Below are positions 33,701 through 40,560 of a stretch of 64,000 nucleotides of DNA, one piece after another. The notes beneath the pieces were generated by a model. That model saw nothing but the letters and a program-made list of their open reading frames with translations, had not been told where the DNA came from and ran no database searches. Source of the stretch: DASXVX01 sp036504075 (GTDB taxonomy: Bacteria > Bacillota > Sulfobacillia > Symbiobacteriales > Symbiobacteriaceae); assembly GCA_036504075.1 (NCBI GenBank), contig DASXVX010000013.1, positions 62,001 through 126,000 on the forward strand. The letters are read 5' to 3'. The translations under genes were made by a program, and so were the position numbers. Numbering within the stretch: the stretch's first letter is position 1; each line of letters starts with the position of its first letter.

Positions 33701-33874
33701 GCCGAATTCGTCTCCGACGATGAGACGCTCCGGCTGCTCCGGGAGTACGGCGTGGACCTTGGCCAGGGATACCACATCGGCCGGCCAGGCCCCGACATCC
33801 GGCCAGGCCCCGACATCCGGCCAGGCCCCGAAACCCGGTCGAGCCCCGACATCCGGCCAGGCCCCGAATTCTGA
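30767..33874 (+). CDS. Membrane PAS-GGDEF-EAL cyclic-di-GMP protein
   Basis: A 1035-residue protein: eight or so N-terminal membrane segments (about 1-410), a coiled segment, a PAS domain with PAC (about 470-590), GGDEF (LGGDEFGILL intact) and EAL. EAL-type residues are present as HHEMLIRM (EML for EAL), NLSG, EVTETA, LDDFGS and YLKIDGSFI, with QGYHIGRP near the end, so phosphodiesterase activity is plausible. Start ATG 30767 fits GGAGG at 30757-30760; an in-frame ATG at 30746 lacks a site. The C-terminus ends in tandem RPGPDI-type repeats. Confidence 0.9.
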   Translation: MPFNTVRTSRLLVAAAGMELFTGLSIYAFPRDFNVVLYAPILPWFPYLSAALMAGGLALLVMVRYPLPRGLRRLLPLLPAVPLLVWVRYLLTAGGWSGVTNYSFTILAMLAAPWLIDRQAGQPAGRDLSALTLGAIEAVLGTLMIAEPHRFNPTAFRFLLPAFPLAGAMGLVGALALILPEVWPGLAIRSVWLRRIAGAALPATLAVTLAISRGWSGVPAWIIWTVVALLQGMPAPGRQSGPMPDADFSDPWTATTERALESWTWLLALVVVALTALGSPAAVHSPLRATLFVLAIAGYNTLVHWVLAGWGDAHRRLTWHLAFLVALSGLLLFDRGVVVFALLPVQTMVPSIAARANGAAVGGRIMVLVVAVTLLSGLDAWLVAGLAPARVAGNVAVMVTVFLAGGGAAIQAALAERRMVQKLSGHRQELLVQHERLQEQSENLEAQKELLESALTTARTAEQALRHSESRFRVAFDDAPVGIALAGPNLIWEGNRALMAMLGYEPDDLNIDLAAVTHPHDLAVAQEYLQEIEAGRLETFEREHRLIHRAGHVVWTVLSVSTVREVNGRPLQYIAHFQDITERKHQEEQLAHLADYDSLTNLFNRRRFQEELERYLAQSRRDGTGGALLFVDLDQFKYINDSLGHEAGDLLLQSLADLLKERLRATDIVARLGGDEFGILLPGSTQQQAEKVAGDLLKAVRGHVVPVGGQPVGITASIGVTLFPDHGTTAQELLARADLAMYQAKDAGRNASCIYVPGRGRLAEMETTLSWEGRIRDALDRDKFVLHFQPMLDLKANRITHHEMLIRMIAGDGSLIYPAAFLGIAERFGLINVIDRWVVTRAIGLVAERQRAGQTLQLGINLSGKTMSDFELPNLIHRELVETGIRPDSLIFEVTETAAIADIQVARQFVESLKNLGCRFALDDFGSAFSSFYYLKHLPVDYLKIDGSFIVGLATDSVDQELVKSMVDISGRLGKRTVAEFVSDDETLRLLREYGVDLGQGYHIGRPGPDIRPGPDIRPGPETRSSPDIRPGPEF
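33777..33870 (+). repeat. In-frame tandem repeat encoding (R)PGPDI units
   Basis: About five near-identical 18-bp units (CGGCCAGGCCCCGACATC and variants) encode the last 30 residues of the GGDEF-EAL protein. One unit has drifted (CGGTCGAGCCCC, giving RSSPDI). Confidence 0.85.
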
Positions 33875-34032
33875 TTTCGGCAGGAAAAGTCTACCGGGAG
33901 GCGAAAACTCCCCGGTGGAGATGGGTCCTGGCTCTGCAGCAGCATCTGCCGCACCTGGGCTACGCCTGGGTACTTGAGAAAGCGGGCTGGCGTAAGGTGG
34001 CCAGGGGTAAGGCCGGGAGGAGGCGGGGGACG

Positions 34033-34722
34033 ATGGTCGTGATTCCGTCTTGCGCGGCGGGGGTTCCGATTTTTCAGCTGTTGCCGGCAGATGGGCTGAC
34101 GGAGTTGGGCGACGCCATGCGTCATCAGCACTACAGTAAGGGCGAACTGCTGGTGTCTGCCGGGGAGCCGGTGGCGCATCTCATCGTCGTCGCCCGCGGG
34201 CGGCTGAAGCTGGTGCACACCAGCAGCAGCGGCCGGGAGCAGGTGGTGCGGACGCTGGAGCCGGGGGAGTTCCTCGGGGAAATGGGCCTGTTCGCACATG
34301 CCCGGCACGAAGGCGACCTGATCGCATCGGCGGATTCCGACGCCTGCCTGGTGCCCCGGGACGCCATCCAGCAGATTCTGCGGCGCCATCCGGACGTGGC
34401 GCTCCGGCTGGTGGAGGCCCTGGCCCAGCGGCTGGCCGAGGCGGAGCAGACCATCGCCGGACTGGGGCTGCGCGACGTGGGCGGGCGGCTGGCGGCGGAA
34501 CTGGTGCGCATGGCCGCAGGCGTAAAGGCAATGCCGGACGGGAGCATTGTGGTGCGGCCGGACGGACCCTGGGCCGAGCTGGCCATCCGGCTTGGCACGA
34601 CGCCGGAGAGCCTGAGCCGGCGGCTGCGGGCACTGTGCGAGCAAGGCATTATCGCCCAGCCGGAGCCCCGGACGGTGATCATCCGCCGCCTGGACCGGCT
34701 CGAGCGGATAGCGGAGGCGTAG
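34033..34722 (+). CDS. Crp/Fnr-family transcription regulator
   Basis: A 229-residue regulator with an N-terminal cyclic-nucleotide-binding-like beta-barrel (GELLVSAGEPVAHLIVVARGRLKLVH, EFLGEMGLFAHARHEGDLIA) and a C-terminal winged helix (ELAIRLGTTPESLSRRLRALCEQGII). The FNR-type N-terminal cysteine cluster is absent, so it does not look like a classical iron-sulfur oxygen sensor. ATG 34033 is preceded by GGAGGCGGGG. A strong terminator follows. Confidence 0.92.
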   Translation: MVVIPSCAAGVPIFQLLPADGLTELGDAMRHQHYSKGELLVSAGEPVAHLIVVARGRLKLVHTSSSGREQVVRTLEPGEFLGEMGLFAHARHEGDLIASADSDACLVPRDAIQQILRRHPDVALRLVEALAQRLAEAEQTIAGLGLRDVGGRLAAELVRMAAGVKAMPDGSIVVRPDGPWAELAIRLGTTPESLSRRLRALCEQGIIAQPEPRTVIIRRLDRLERIAEA

Positions 34723-34734
34723 TCGTCATACAAA

Positions 34735-34772
34735 ACCGCCCTGCGTCGTGAGCCGGCAGGGCGGTCGTTTTT
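34735..34772 (+). terminator. Intrinsic terminator after the Crp/Fnr gene
   Basis: A perfect 10-bp stem (ACCGCCCTGC at 34735-34744 with GCAGGGCGGT at 34756-34765), then CGTTTTTTG. Confidence 0.92.
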
Positions 34773-34796
34773 TGCGTCAGAAAGGAGTGCAATTGA

Positions 34797-35191
34797 ATGG
34801 GTCCGGCGCATTTGGCGGCACTGCGTCTGATCTGCACCAGGTTGGACGGCAAGCAGTTGAACTGGGCGTTGACTGGCAGCCTGAATTTCGCGTTGCAGGG
34901 AGTTCCCGTCAGCGTCAACGATATCGATATCCAAGCTGACCGTGCCGGGGCCTATGAGATCGAGCGGCGATAGACGGAATCAAGGTCGAAATTATGGGTG
35001 ACATCCAGAAACGCCTTCCCGACGGGTCCTGGGAGGAACCGGTCAACCCGGCCCGGTACCGGCAGTTTGTAGAGGTCGATGGCATTCAAGTGCCGGTTCT
35101 TTCCCTGAAGTATGAGCAGCGAGCATACGTAACGCTCGGCCGGAGCGACAAGGCAAGGTTGTTAGAGGAGTGGTTGCGCAACCACGGATAG
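34797..35191 (+). pseudogene. Broken nucleotidyltransferase-like gene (two out-of-frame halves)
   Basis: ATG 34797, with AAAGGAG upstream, encodes LNWALTGSLNFALQGVPVSVNDIDIQADRAGAYEIERR then stops at about 34973. In another frame the sequence resumes as IDGIKVEIMGDIQKRLPDGSWEEPV and VPVLSLKYEQRAYVTLGRSDKARLL to 35191. The two halves together follow a minimal-nucleotidyltransferase-type protein (GS, DIDxxxD, then the VEIMGDIQKRLPDG and LSLKYE regions), with about 30-35 middle residues missing. A frame-shifting internal deletion explains this. Confidence 0.75.
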
Positions 35192-35308
35192 GATCGACGC
35201 AGCCGCCAGTGCACAGTATGCGAGCGCTAGCGGCATGCGGCTGCTTGGCAGCCGAAAGCAAATGACCGCTCCCATTGTTTCCCCCGTTCGGGGTACAATA
35301 GGCGAGAG

Positions 35309-35440
35309 GTGACCCGTGTGTCGAAAACTCCGAGAGCCAGAATTGCCTCCTGTTACGATCATCTCAGCGCCATCCGGCTCACGCCTGCGGGTGAGCAAGT
35401 GCTGGCACAACTCGGCGTCAACCTGGAGGAGCACGCATGA
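35309..35440 (+). pseudogene. Remnant of an ArsR-type regulator, 43 codons
   Basis: GTG 35309 encodes 43 residues including RIASCYDHLSAIRLTPAGEQ and LGVNLEE. In some ArsR regulators a CYDHLAG segment and a later LTPAG...LG(V/I)D segment are about 25 residues apart; here they are joined directly, as after an internal deletion. The stop overlaps the next ATG as ATGA, so it may still be translated and couple expression of the membrane protein. Confidence 0.5.
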
Positions 35441-35712
35441 ACCCTCTCGTACGCGAAACCGCCATCATTACGTTTTACACCTTCTGGTACTCTGCCCTCA
35501 TCGGCGCTGCGACCGCCCTGCTCCTCAAGTGGCCGCTCACGGCCACCTACATGCTGGCAATATTGACCATCGGGCCGTCTTTGGCCATCCTCCGGGGCCG
35601 GAACCGGGAGAAGGACAAGCTGGACATCGGCGAACGGGCGGCCGCCGAGATTCTCTCCCTGATTATTCTCATGGCCATCGGTGGACTGGCCGGCCGCTAC
35701 CTGGGCCGCTGA
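35437..35712 (+). CDS. Small integral membrane protein, unknown function
   Basis: A 91-residue protein with three hydrophobic segments: ITFYTFWYSALIGAATALLL, TATYMLAILTIGPSLAIL and LSLIILMAIGGLAG, separated by a charged loop (RGRNREKDKLDIGERA). Its ATG overlaps the stop of a short ArsR-like remnant, and GGAGGAG lies just upstream. No family recognised. It precedes a lipoprotein gene by 47 bases. Confidence 0.7.
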   Translation: MNPLVRETAIITFYTFWYSALIGAATALLLKWPLTATYMLAILTIGPSLAILRGRNREKDKLDIGERAAAEILSLIILMAIGGLAGRYLGR

Positions 35713-35759
35713 AACCTGTAAACATTCTCCTCCGTCTTAATGGCAGGAGGCTGATGAGC

Positions 35760-36188
35760 ATGAAACGAGTCTGCTTGCTGCTGGCACTCCTGAGCCTGCT
35801 AGCCGGCGGCTGCATGTCGTCGGGTGAGAAGACGCCCAGGTGGGAGCGCATCACATACAGCCGGTCCGGCGGCATCGCCGGGTTCGACCAGCAGCTTACT
35901 ATTGGGACCGACGGCAGCTACAACATCATCGACCGCGGGCGCAAGACCGTCAGCGGCAAGCTTCCGGGGGCCGAACTCAAGGCCCTGCGGGAGCGGGTTG
36001 CGGCCGTGCAGTGGGCACAAATGGCGCCCAAGTACATCAACCCGGAAATCGCCGACGCCATTTTTGAAGGCGTCGCGATTGATATCGACGCCCACAGCTA
36101 CACCACGCTGGTAGGCACCGGCGGCGCACCGCCGGCGGAGCTACGGCAACTGCTGCAACTACTCATGCAGATCGCCACCAGGCCGTAG
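35760..36188 (+). CDS. Predicted lipoprotein, function unknown
   Basis: A 142-residue exported lipoprotein. MKRVCLLLALLSLLAGGC is a signal peptide with lipobox LAGGC. The mature part has TYSRSGGIAGFDQQLTIGTDGSYNIID and alternating strands, like small cell-surface lipoproteins of unknown role. ATG 35760 is chosen for the 9-base spacing from AGGAGG; ATG 35754 is too close. A bidirectional terminator follows. Confidence 0.82.
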   Translation: MKRVCLLLALLSLLAGGCMSSGEKTPRWERITYSRSGGIAGFDQQLTIGTDGSYNIIDRGRKTVSGKLPGAELKALRERVAAVQWAQMAPKYINPEIADAIFEGVAIDIDAHSYTTLVGTGGAPPAELRQLLQLLMQIATRP

Positions 36189-36205
36189 GGCCGCACAAAA
36201 GCCGA

Positions 36206-36235
36206 CCCCTCACTCCCATGGGAGCGAGGGGTTTT
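36206..36235. terminator. Terminator between convergent genes
   Basis: CCCCTC...GAGGGG with an inner CTCCC/GGGAG extension and a trailing TTTT; AAAA on the other side suits the leftward gene as well. Confidence 0.85.
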
Positions 36236-36238
36236 CCG

Positions 36239-36772
36239 TCAGGCGCAACCGAGCGGAAACGACCGGGTGATGTCCCAACGCCCCCGGCCCCGGAGCAGGT
36301 GGATTTTCTCCACGGTGAACCGGCGTTTGAAGCGGATGTCGCCCAGGGCCCGGCGCGCCTCGCCGAGGTCCTCCGGCGCGAGCTTGTCGGCCAGGGTCAG
36401 ATGCGGCGTATAGGTGCCCCCTTCGAAGCGGTCGGAGAGCGTCTCGACGAAGCCGTCCAACCCGTTCACCAGGTCCTGGTGCAGGCCCAGCAACGGCTCG
36501 GACTCCTCCACCCGGACATAGAGGACGGAGTTCCGGAAGACGCCCAGACCGCCAAGCTGCAGTTCGAAGGGCTCCCAGCGTTCGACAATCGCTTCGACCG
36601 TGTCAACGACGGTGGCGCCGGTCTGGCGGAACAGGAACGGGGACTTGACCGTGATGTGAGGCGGATAGACGGATCGAAGCAGGGGATGCTTCTCACGGAT
36701 GGCCATCAGCTCACGGTACATGTCCGGCGGCGGCAGAATCACCATACCGAAAGCGTACGTGGTTGTAGTCAT
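36239..36772 (-). CDS. 2H phosphoesterase / 2'-5' RNA ligase-like protein
   Basis: About 177 residues with the two HxT motifs of the 2H superfamily, PPHITVKSPF and YTPHLTLADKL, roughly 85 residues apart as in LigT-like and YjcG-like proteins. Such enzymes hydrolyse cyclic phosphates on RNA ends or small nucleotides. The start is uncertain: ATG 36772 gives the family length, but the nearest GGGAGG is 14 bases away; the longer frame from 36865 seems less natural. Confidence 0.85.
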   Translation of the reverse strand: MTTTTYAFGMVILPPPDMYRELMAIREKHPLLRSVYPPHITVKSPFLFRQTGATVVDTVEAIVERWEPFELQLGGLGVFRNSVLYVRVEESEPLLGLHQDLVNGLDGFVETLSDRFEGGTYTPHLTLADKLAPEDLGEARRALGDIRFKRRFTVEKIHLLRGRGRWDITRSFPLGCA

Positions 36773-36906
36773 CGCGGTTATGACAACCTCCCAACGGGGA
36801 CTCCGCATAGAGTTTCCCTCTTCGACACGCCGTTCCCTTCCGGGAGGATTTCGCGTGCAAGTCACAGAATTTTGACGATGCGGATCGTAAGGGGAGGAAT
36901 GTACCG

Positions 36907-37359
36907 ATGGATGTAAAGCAGATCCTGTTGGAGAGCCTGGAGAAGGAGCGGCGCCTGACTCGGGAGACCATCGCCGCCATGACGGACGGCGACGTGGAAT
37001 TCAAACCCACGCCGGGGCAAATGAGTTTCGGCAGCCAGGCGCTGCATATTGCCGGCTCGTGGGCCGTCTTTTTGGAAGGCATTCAGGGCCAGGGCTGGAA
37101 CTGGGAGAAGATCTCCAGCCTGGCCGATTACCCCACACTTCCTGCTATTTTGGCGAAACTCGACGACGTGACCGCCGCGGAAGCCGCTTACTACAAAGAC
37201 CTGGAGCCGGAGGCGTTCATGCGAGATGTGCACACGGGCTGGGGTCCGCCGGAACCGCTGGCGAAACTGATCATCAGCTTCCTGGCCCACGAGGCGCACC
37301 ACCGTGGCCAGCTGGTCACCTACTTGCGGCTCAAAGGCATGACGCCGGCCCAGTATTAG
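36907..37359 (+). CDS. DinB-family metal-binding protein
   Basis: A 150-residue four-helix DinB-like protein. The metal triad is visible as the histidine in SQALHIAGSW and the HEAHHRGQ motif near the end. DinB relatives include bacillithiol or mycothiol S-transferases and stress proteins; the specific reaction is unknown. ATG 36907 has GGGGAGG upstream. Confidence 0.88.
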   Translation: MDVKQILLESLEKERRLTRETIAAMTDGDVEFKPTPGQMSFGSQALHIAGSWAVFLEGIQGQGWNWEKISSLADYPTLPAILAKLDDVTAAEAAYYKDLEPEAFMRDVHTGWGPPEPLAKLIISFLAHEAHHRGQLVTYLRLKGMTPAQY

Positions 37360-37374
37360 ATTCACCCTCACAGC

Positions 37375-37402
37375 GAGGCACCATTCCGGGAGATGGTGCC
37401 TC
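37375..37402 (+). terminator. Stable hairpin after the DinB-family gene
   Basis: A perfect 9-bp stem (GAGGCACCA with TGGTGCCTC) around a 10-base loop, without a T-run. It may protect the transcript end or act as a weak terminator before the spore-coat genes. Confidence 0.5.
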
Positions 37403-37479
37403 GGTGCAGTTTCCAGGCATGGGTGGGGCCGCGAACGGTGAACATAAACCTGGGTGTCAAGCAAAGGAGGGAGCAGCGA

Positions 37480-37746
37480 ATGGCCAACAATCAGCAGATG
37501 ACTCCCCTGACCGAAAAAGACCTGGCCTACATCAAAGATACCATGTCCTGGGAACTTGTAGCCTGCAAGAAGGCCTTCCAGTACGCCCACCAGACCCTGG
37601 AACCCGAATGCCGCAGCCTCATGTTCCGGATCGCGGAGGAACATCAGCGGAACTTCGAACGGATTCTGCAGCACATGGGCGAACACGTCAGCCAGTCCGT
37701 CCAGGCGTCCATTTCCGGCGCCCAGCCGACCGCCACGCACGTTTAA
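37480..37746 (+). CDS. CotF-like spore coat/ferritin-like protein, small
   Basis: An 88-residue helical protein, DLAYIKDTMSWELVACKKAFQYAHQTLEPECRSLMFRIAEEHQRNFERIL, which matches the helical pattern of CotF-domain spore proteins. ATG 37480 follows AAAGGAGGGAG. It stands 19 bases upstream of a second CotF-like gene, and such pairs are common in spore formers. No sporulation promoter could be assigned with confidence. Confidence 0.75.
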   Translation: MANNQQMTPLTEKDLAYIKDTMSWELVACKKAFQYAHQTLEPECRSLMFRIAEEHQRNFERILQHMGEHVSQSVQASISGAQPTATHV

Positions 37747-37765
37747 AGCAAGGGGGGAGCGCCCA

Positions 37766-38173
37766 GTGACGCAACAGGTGCAGCCGCAGTTCACTTTTGA
37801 GGGCGGCCATCTCATGATGTACCACACCGAGCCCACCGGCTTGCCCCAGGTCAAAGACGGCAACGTCAACGACCGGGACCGGATGCAGGACCTGCTGGCG
37901 ACCGAGAAGTACCTGTCGACCGCCTATAATACCGCCCTGCTGGAGGCCAGCCATGACTGCCTCAGCCACGTCTGGCAGCAGAACCAAGACACCTGCCAGA
38001 AGCTCCAGCGGCAGGTCTTCGACACCATGTTCAAAAAGGGCTGGTACAAGCTGCCTGTGGCCGACGCCCAGTCCGTTTCCCATGCCTACGGGCAGTTCGA
38101 CCAGTACAAGGTCCAGCTTCCGTTCCCGTCCAACATTCGGCCTCTGGGCACCAGCGCGGCCGGCATGCATTAG
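37766..38173 (+). CDS. CotF-family spore coat protein
   Basis: A 135-residue protein whose DRDRMQDLLATEKYLSTAYNTALLEASHDCLSHVWQQNQDTCQKLQRQVFDTMFKKGWYKLPVAD region is typical of the CotF spore coat family (LLxxEKxxxxxYnxaxxE and the GWYk end). It supports an endospore-forming host. The GTG start at 37766 has AAGGGGGGAG upstream. A bidirectional terminator follows. Confidence 0.87.
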   Translation: MTQQVQPQFTFEGGHLMMYHTEPTGLPQVKDGNVNDRDRMQDLLATEKYLSTAYNTALLEASHDCLSHVWQQNQDTCQKLQRQVFDTMFKKGWYKLPVADAQSVSHAYGQFDQYKVQLPFPSNIRPLGTSAAGMH

Positions 38174-38217
38174 CTGCCCGCCCGCGGAGCAACCCGCAAC
38201 CGGGTGGCGGAATAGAA

Positions 38218-38251
38218 AACGGGGGTGCTGCCGATGAGCAGCACCCCCGTT
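38218..38251. terminator. Bidirectional terminator between convergent genes
   Basis: A perfect 14-bp stem (38218-38231 with 38238-38251) around a CGATGA loop, with A-rich and T-rich flanks on the two sides, shared by the CotF and MFS genes. Confidence 0.92.
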
Positions 38252-38265
38252 GTGTTATCTGTGAT

Positions 38266-39480
38266 TCAGTCCGCCGCCGAAACGCCGGACGCCGGCGCCG
38301 CCTCGCCCTTGCGCACCATGAAAATGCAGACCGCCGCCAACACCATGAACAGAATGGCCACCGGGAAGAAGTACGTGTAGCCCAGCGTGTCGAACACCCA
38401 GCCAAACATGGGCGGCCCGACGATGTTGGCGGCGCTGGAGAACAGGTAATAGAGGCCGGTGTAGGTGCCCATCTGGCCTTCCGGGGCCATCTGTGCGATC
38501 ATCGGGAACGAGTTGATGTTCACAAACGCCCAGGCAAAGCCGGCCAGCACCAGGAACGGAATACCCTGGCTCAGGTCGGTCAGGCGTGAGAGCAGCACGT
38601 AGGCGACGATCATTCCGCCCAGGCCACCCATGATCGACCACTTCCGGCCGAAGCCCTTGAAGAAGCGGGAGCCTTCCGCCAGGAACCCGGCCGGGATCGC
38701 CATTACCAGGAACGAAGCGGCCACGAACGTCATGAGCCGGGCCACCCGCGCCGTCTCCTGGTGCAAGTGTTCCGTGCCGTAGGTCGTCAGCCAGGTCTCG
38801 ACGCCGTTGTACGAAATGAACCAGAAGAAGATCGCCAGCAGCATCAGAATGGTGCTGCGGTCCCGCACCATGCGGGGCGAGAAACGCTCGCTCTGTTCCG
38901 TGGCTCCCGCCGGTTCCCGAATCCAGAAGAAGAAAGCCAGGGCGACGCCGACCAGCATAACCGCCACTGCGAAGAATGGAGCGCCGGGATACAGCTTATA
39001 AAGGAACGAGCCGCCGAACATAGCGATCGCGGCGCCCAGACCGCCCATGAAGTTGATGATGCCGTTCGCCTTCGACCGCAGTTCCTGCGGCGTCACGTCG
39101 GGCATGAGGGCGACCACCGGCGACCGGAAGGTGGCCATGGCGAGGTTCATGACGATGGTAGCGGTCAGCAGCAGTCCGAGGCTGGAGGCCCACCCGAAGG
39201 GAATGAGGAACAGGAAAATGGCGGCAACCGGTGCCCCCACCAGGAGGTACGGAATTCGGCGCCCGTAGCGGGTATGGGTCCGGTCGCTCAGGTAACCCAT
39301 GAAGGGAATCAGCGTGATGGCCAGAATGTTGTCAATCGTCATGATCCAACCGATGAGCATCTTACTGTCGATGAATTTGGCATAGAACAGTGGCATGTAC
39401 TGGTTATAGATCGGCCAGACCAGGGAGATGCCAAAGAACCCCAAACCAATGACGAAGGTGTTCTTCCAGTTCAGCTTCAA
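38266..39480 (-). CDS. MFS transporter, sugar-type (GPH/SLC45-like)
   Basis: A 404-residue major facilitator protein with about 12 helices. GYLSDRTHTRYGRRIPYLLVGAP is the loop 2-3 signature typical of glycoside-pentoside-hexuronide and sucrose-proton carriers, and NINSFPMIAQMAPEGQMGTYTGLYYLFSSAANIVGP matches their second half. The substrate is unknown. It is monocistronic, transcribed toward the CotF genes. Confidence 0.88.
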   Translation of the reverse strand: MKLNWKNTFVIGLGFFGISLVWPIYNQYMPLFYAKFIDSKMLIGWIMTIDNILAITLIPFMGYLSDRTHTRYGRRIPYLLVGAPVAAIFLFLIPFGWASSLGLLLTATIVMNLAMATFRSPVVALMPDVTPQELRSKANGIINFMGGLGAAIAMFGGSFLYKLYPGAPFFAVAVMLVGVALAFFFWIREPAGATEQSERFSPRMVRDRSTILMLLAIFFWFISYNGVETWLTTYGTEHLHQETARVARLMTFVAASFLVMAIPAGFLAEGSRFFKGFGRKWSIMGGLGGMIVAYVLLSRLTDLSQGIPFLVLAGFAWAFVNINSFPMIAQMAPEGQMGTYTGLYYLFSSAANIVGPPMFGWVFDTLGYTYFFPVAILFMVLAAVCIFMVRKGEAAPASGVSAAD

Positions 39481-39629
39481 TTGTCAGCCTCCTTCACCCG
39501 AAATCCCGCAACATCACTTCTTTTCGATGTTAAAGTATTCCTGCTTTCGGAGGATGAGTGGGTTTCCTGCTTTATGCAGGAAAAGCACCCGGCACAGACG
39601 AAATTCGCGGTTCAGAGAGGGGAATGTCC

Positions 39630-40469
39630 ATGCGTGAGCGCACCGGGAACCTGAGCGGACAGGGCGGGCTGAATCTCTTTTACCGGGTCTGGGAAGCGGA
39701 GCGGCCGGTCGGAAACCTTGTGCTTTCCCACGGGATGAACGAGCACAGCGGGCGGTACAGCCATGTCGCCCGGTACTTCACGGATCTCGGGCTTACGGTC
39801 TGGGCGCTGGACCACCGGGGGCACGGGCGGTCCGAAGGGACCCGTTGCCATGTCGACCGGTTCGGCGAGTACCTGGCAGACTTGCGTCTCCTTGTCGAAA
39901 TGGCGGGCGCCGAGGGCGGGAAGCCGCTCCTCCTGGGTCACAGCATGGGCGGCCTCATCGCGTTCCGGTACGCCGTCGCCTACCCGGAGACCCTCGCGGC
40001 GCTGGTTCTCACGTCGCCGCTCTTTCAGGCCAAAGTGAAAGTCGATCCCATAAAGGCGGCTATCGCACCACTCATGGCCCGGCTGCTCCCCCGCCTTCAG
40101 ATGCCGGCGGGCATCGCTCCGGAATCCGTCTCCCGGGATCCCGAGGTGGTGAAAGCTTACGCGGCTGACCCGCTGGTTGGCACCAAGGCGACCCCCCGGT
40201 GGTACACCGAATGCATGCATGCCGCGGGTGAGTGCGCCGGCCTGGCCTCCGGCCTGAAGCTGCCGGCCCTGTTCCTGCAAGCCGGCGGCGACCTGCTGGT
40301 CGATCCCGAAGCGACCCGGCAGGTATACAATCGCACCGGTCACGACCGTAAATCGTTCAAGCTGTATGCCGACCGGTACCACGAGATCTTGAACGATCCG
40401 GGCAAGGAAGAGGTGCTGGCGGACATTAGCCACTGGCTCCGGACCGAAGGACTGCTGCCACAGAGATAA
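39630..40469 (+). CDS. Alpha/beta hydrolase, monoacylglycerol lipase-like
   Basis: A 279-residue serine hydrolase. The oxyanion/HG region is LVLSHGMNEHSGRY, the nucleophile elbow GHSMGG, with a later Asp (GGDLLVDP) and His (RYHEILND), matching the monoacylglycerol/lysophospholipase group. It most likely cleaves membrane-derived glycerides. ATG 39630 is chosen over 39624 because of its spacing from GAGAGGGG. Confidence 0.9.
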   Translation: MRERTGNLSGQGGLNLFYRVWEAERPVGNLVLSHGMNEHSGRYSHVARYFTDLGLTVWALDHRGHGRSEGTRCHVDRFGEYLADLRLLVEMAGAEGGKPLLLGHSMGGLIAFRYAVAYPETLAALVLTSPLFQAKVKVDPIKAAIAPLMARLLPRLQMPAGIAPESVSRDPEVVKAYAADPLVGTKATPRWYTECMHAAGECAGLASGLKLPALFLQAGGDLLVDPEATRQVYNRTGHDRKSFKLYADRYHEILNDPGKEEVLADISHWLRTEGLLPQR

Positions 40470-40560
40470 CCCATCGTGGAAGCCACTGGAGCAGCAGGAG
40501 CAGGGCAGTTTCGGCAGGAATATGAACATCCACAGATAAACCCGGCGGAAGGTGGTCCGT

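Noticed and set aside
33777..33870. Short tandem repeats as a CRISPR array
   Set aside because: The units are contiguous without spacers and are in frame within a protein-coding gene.
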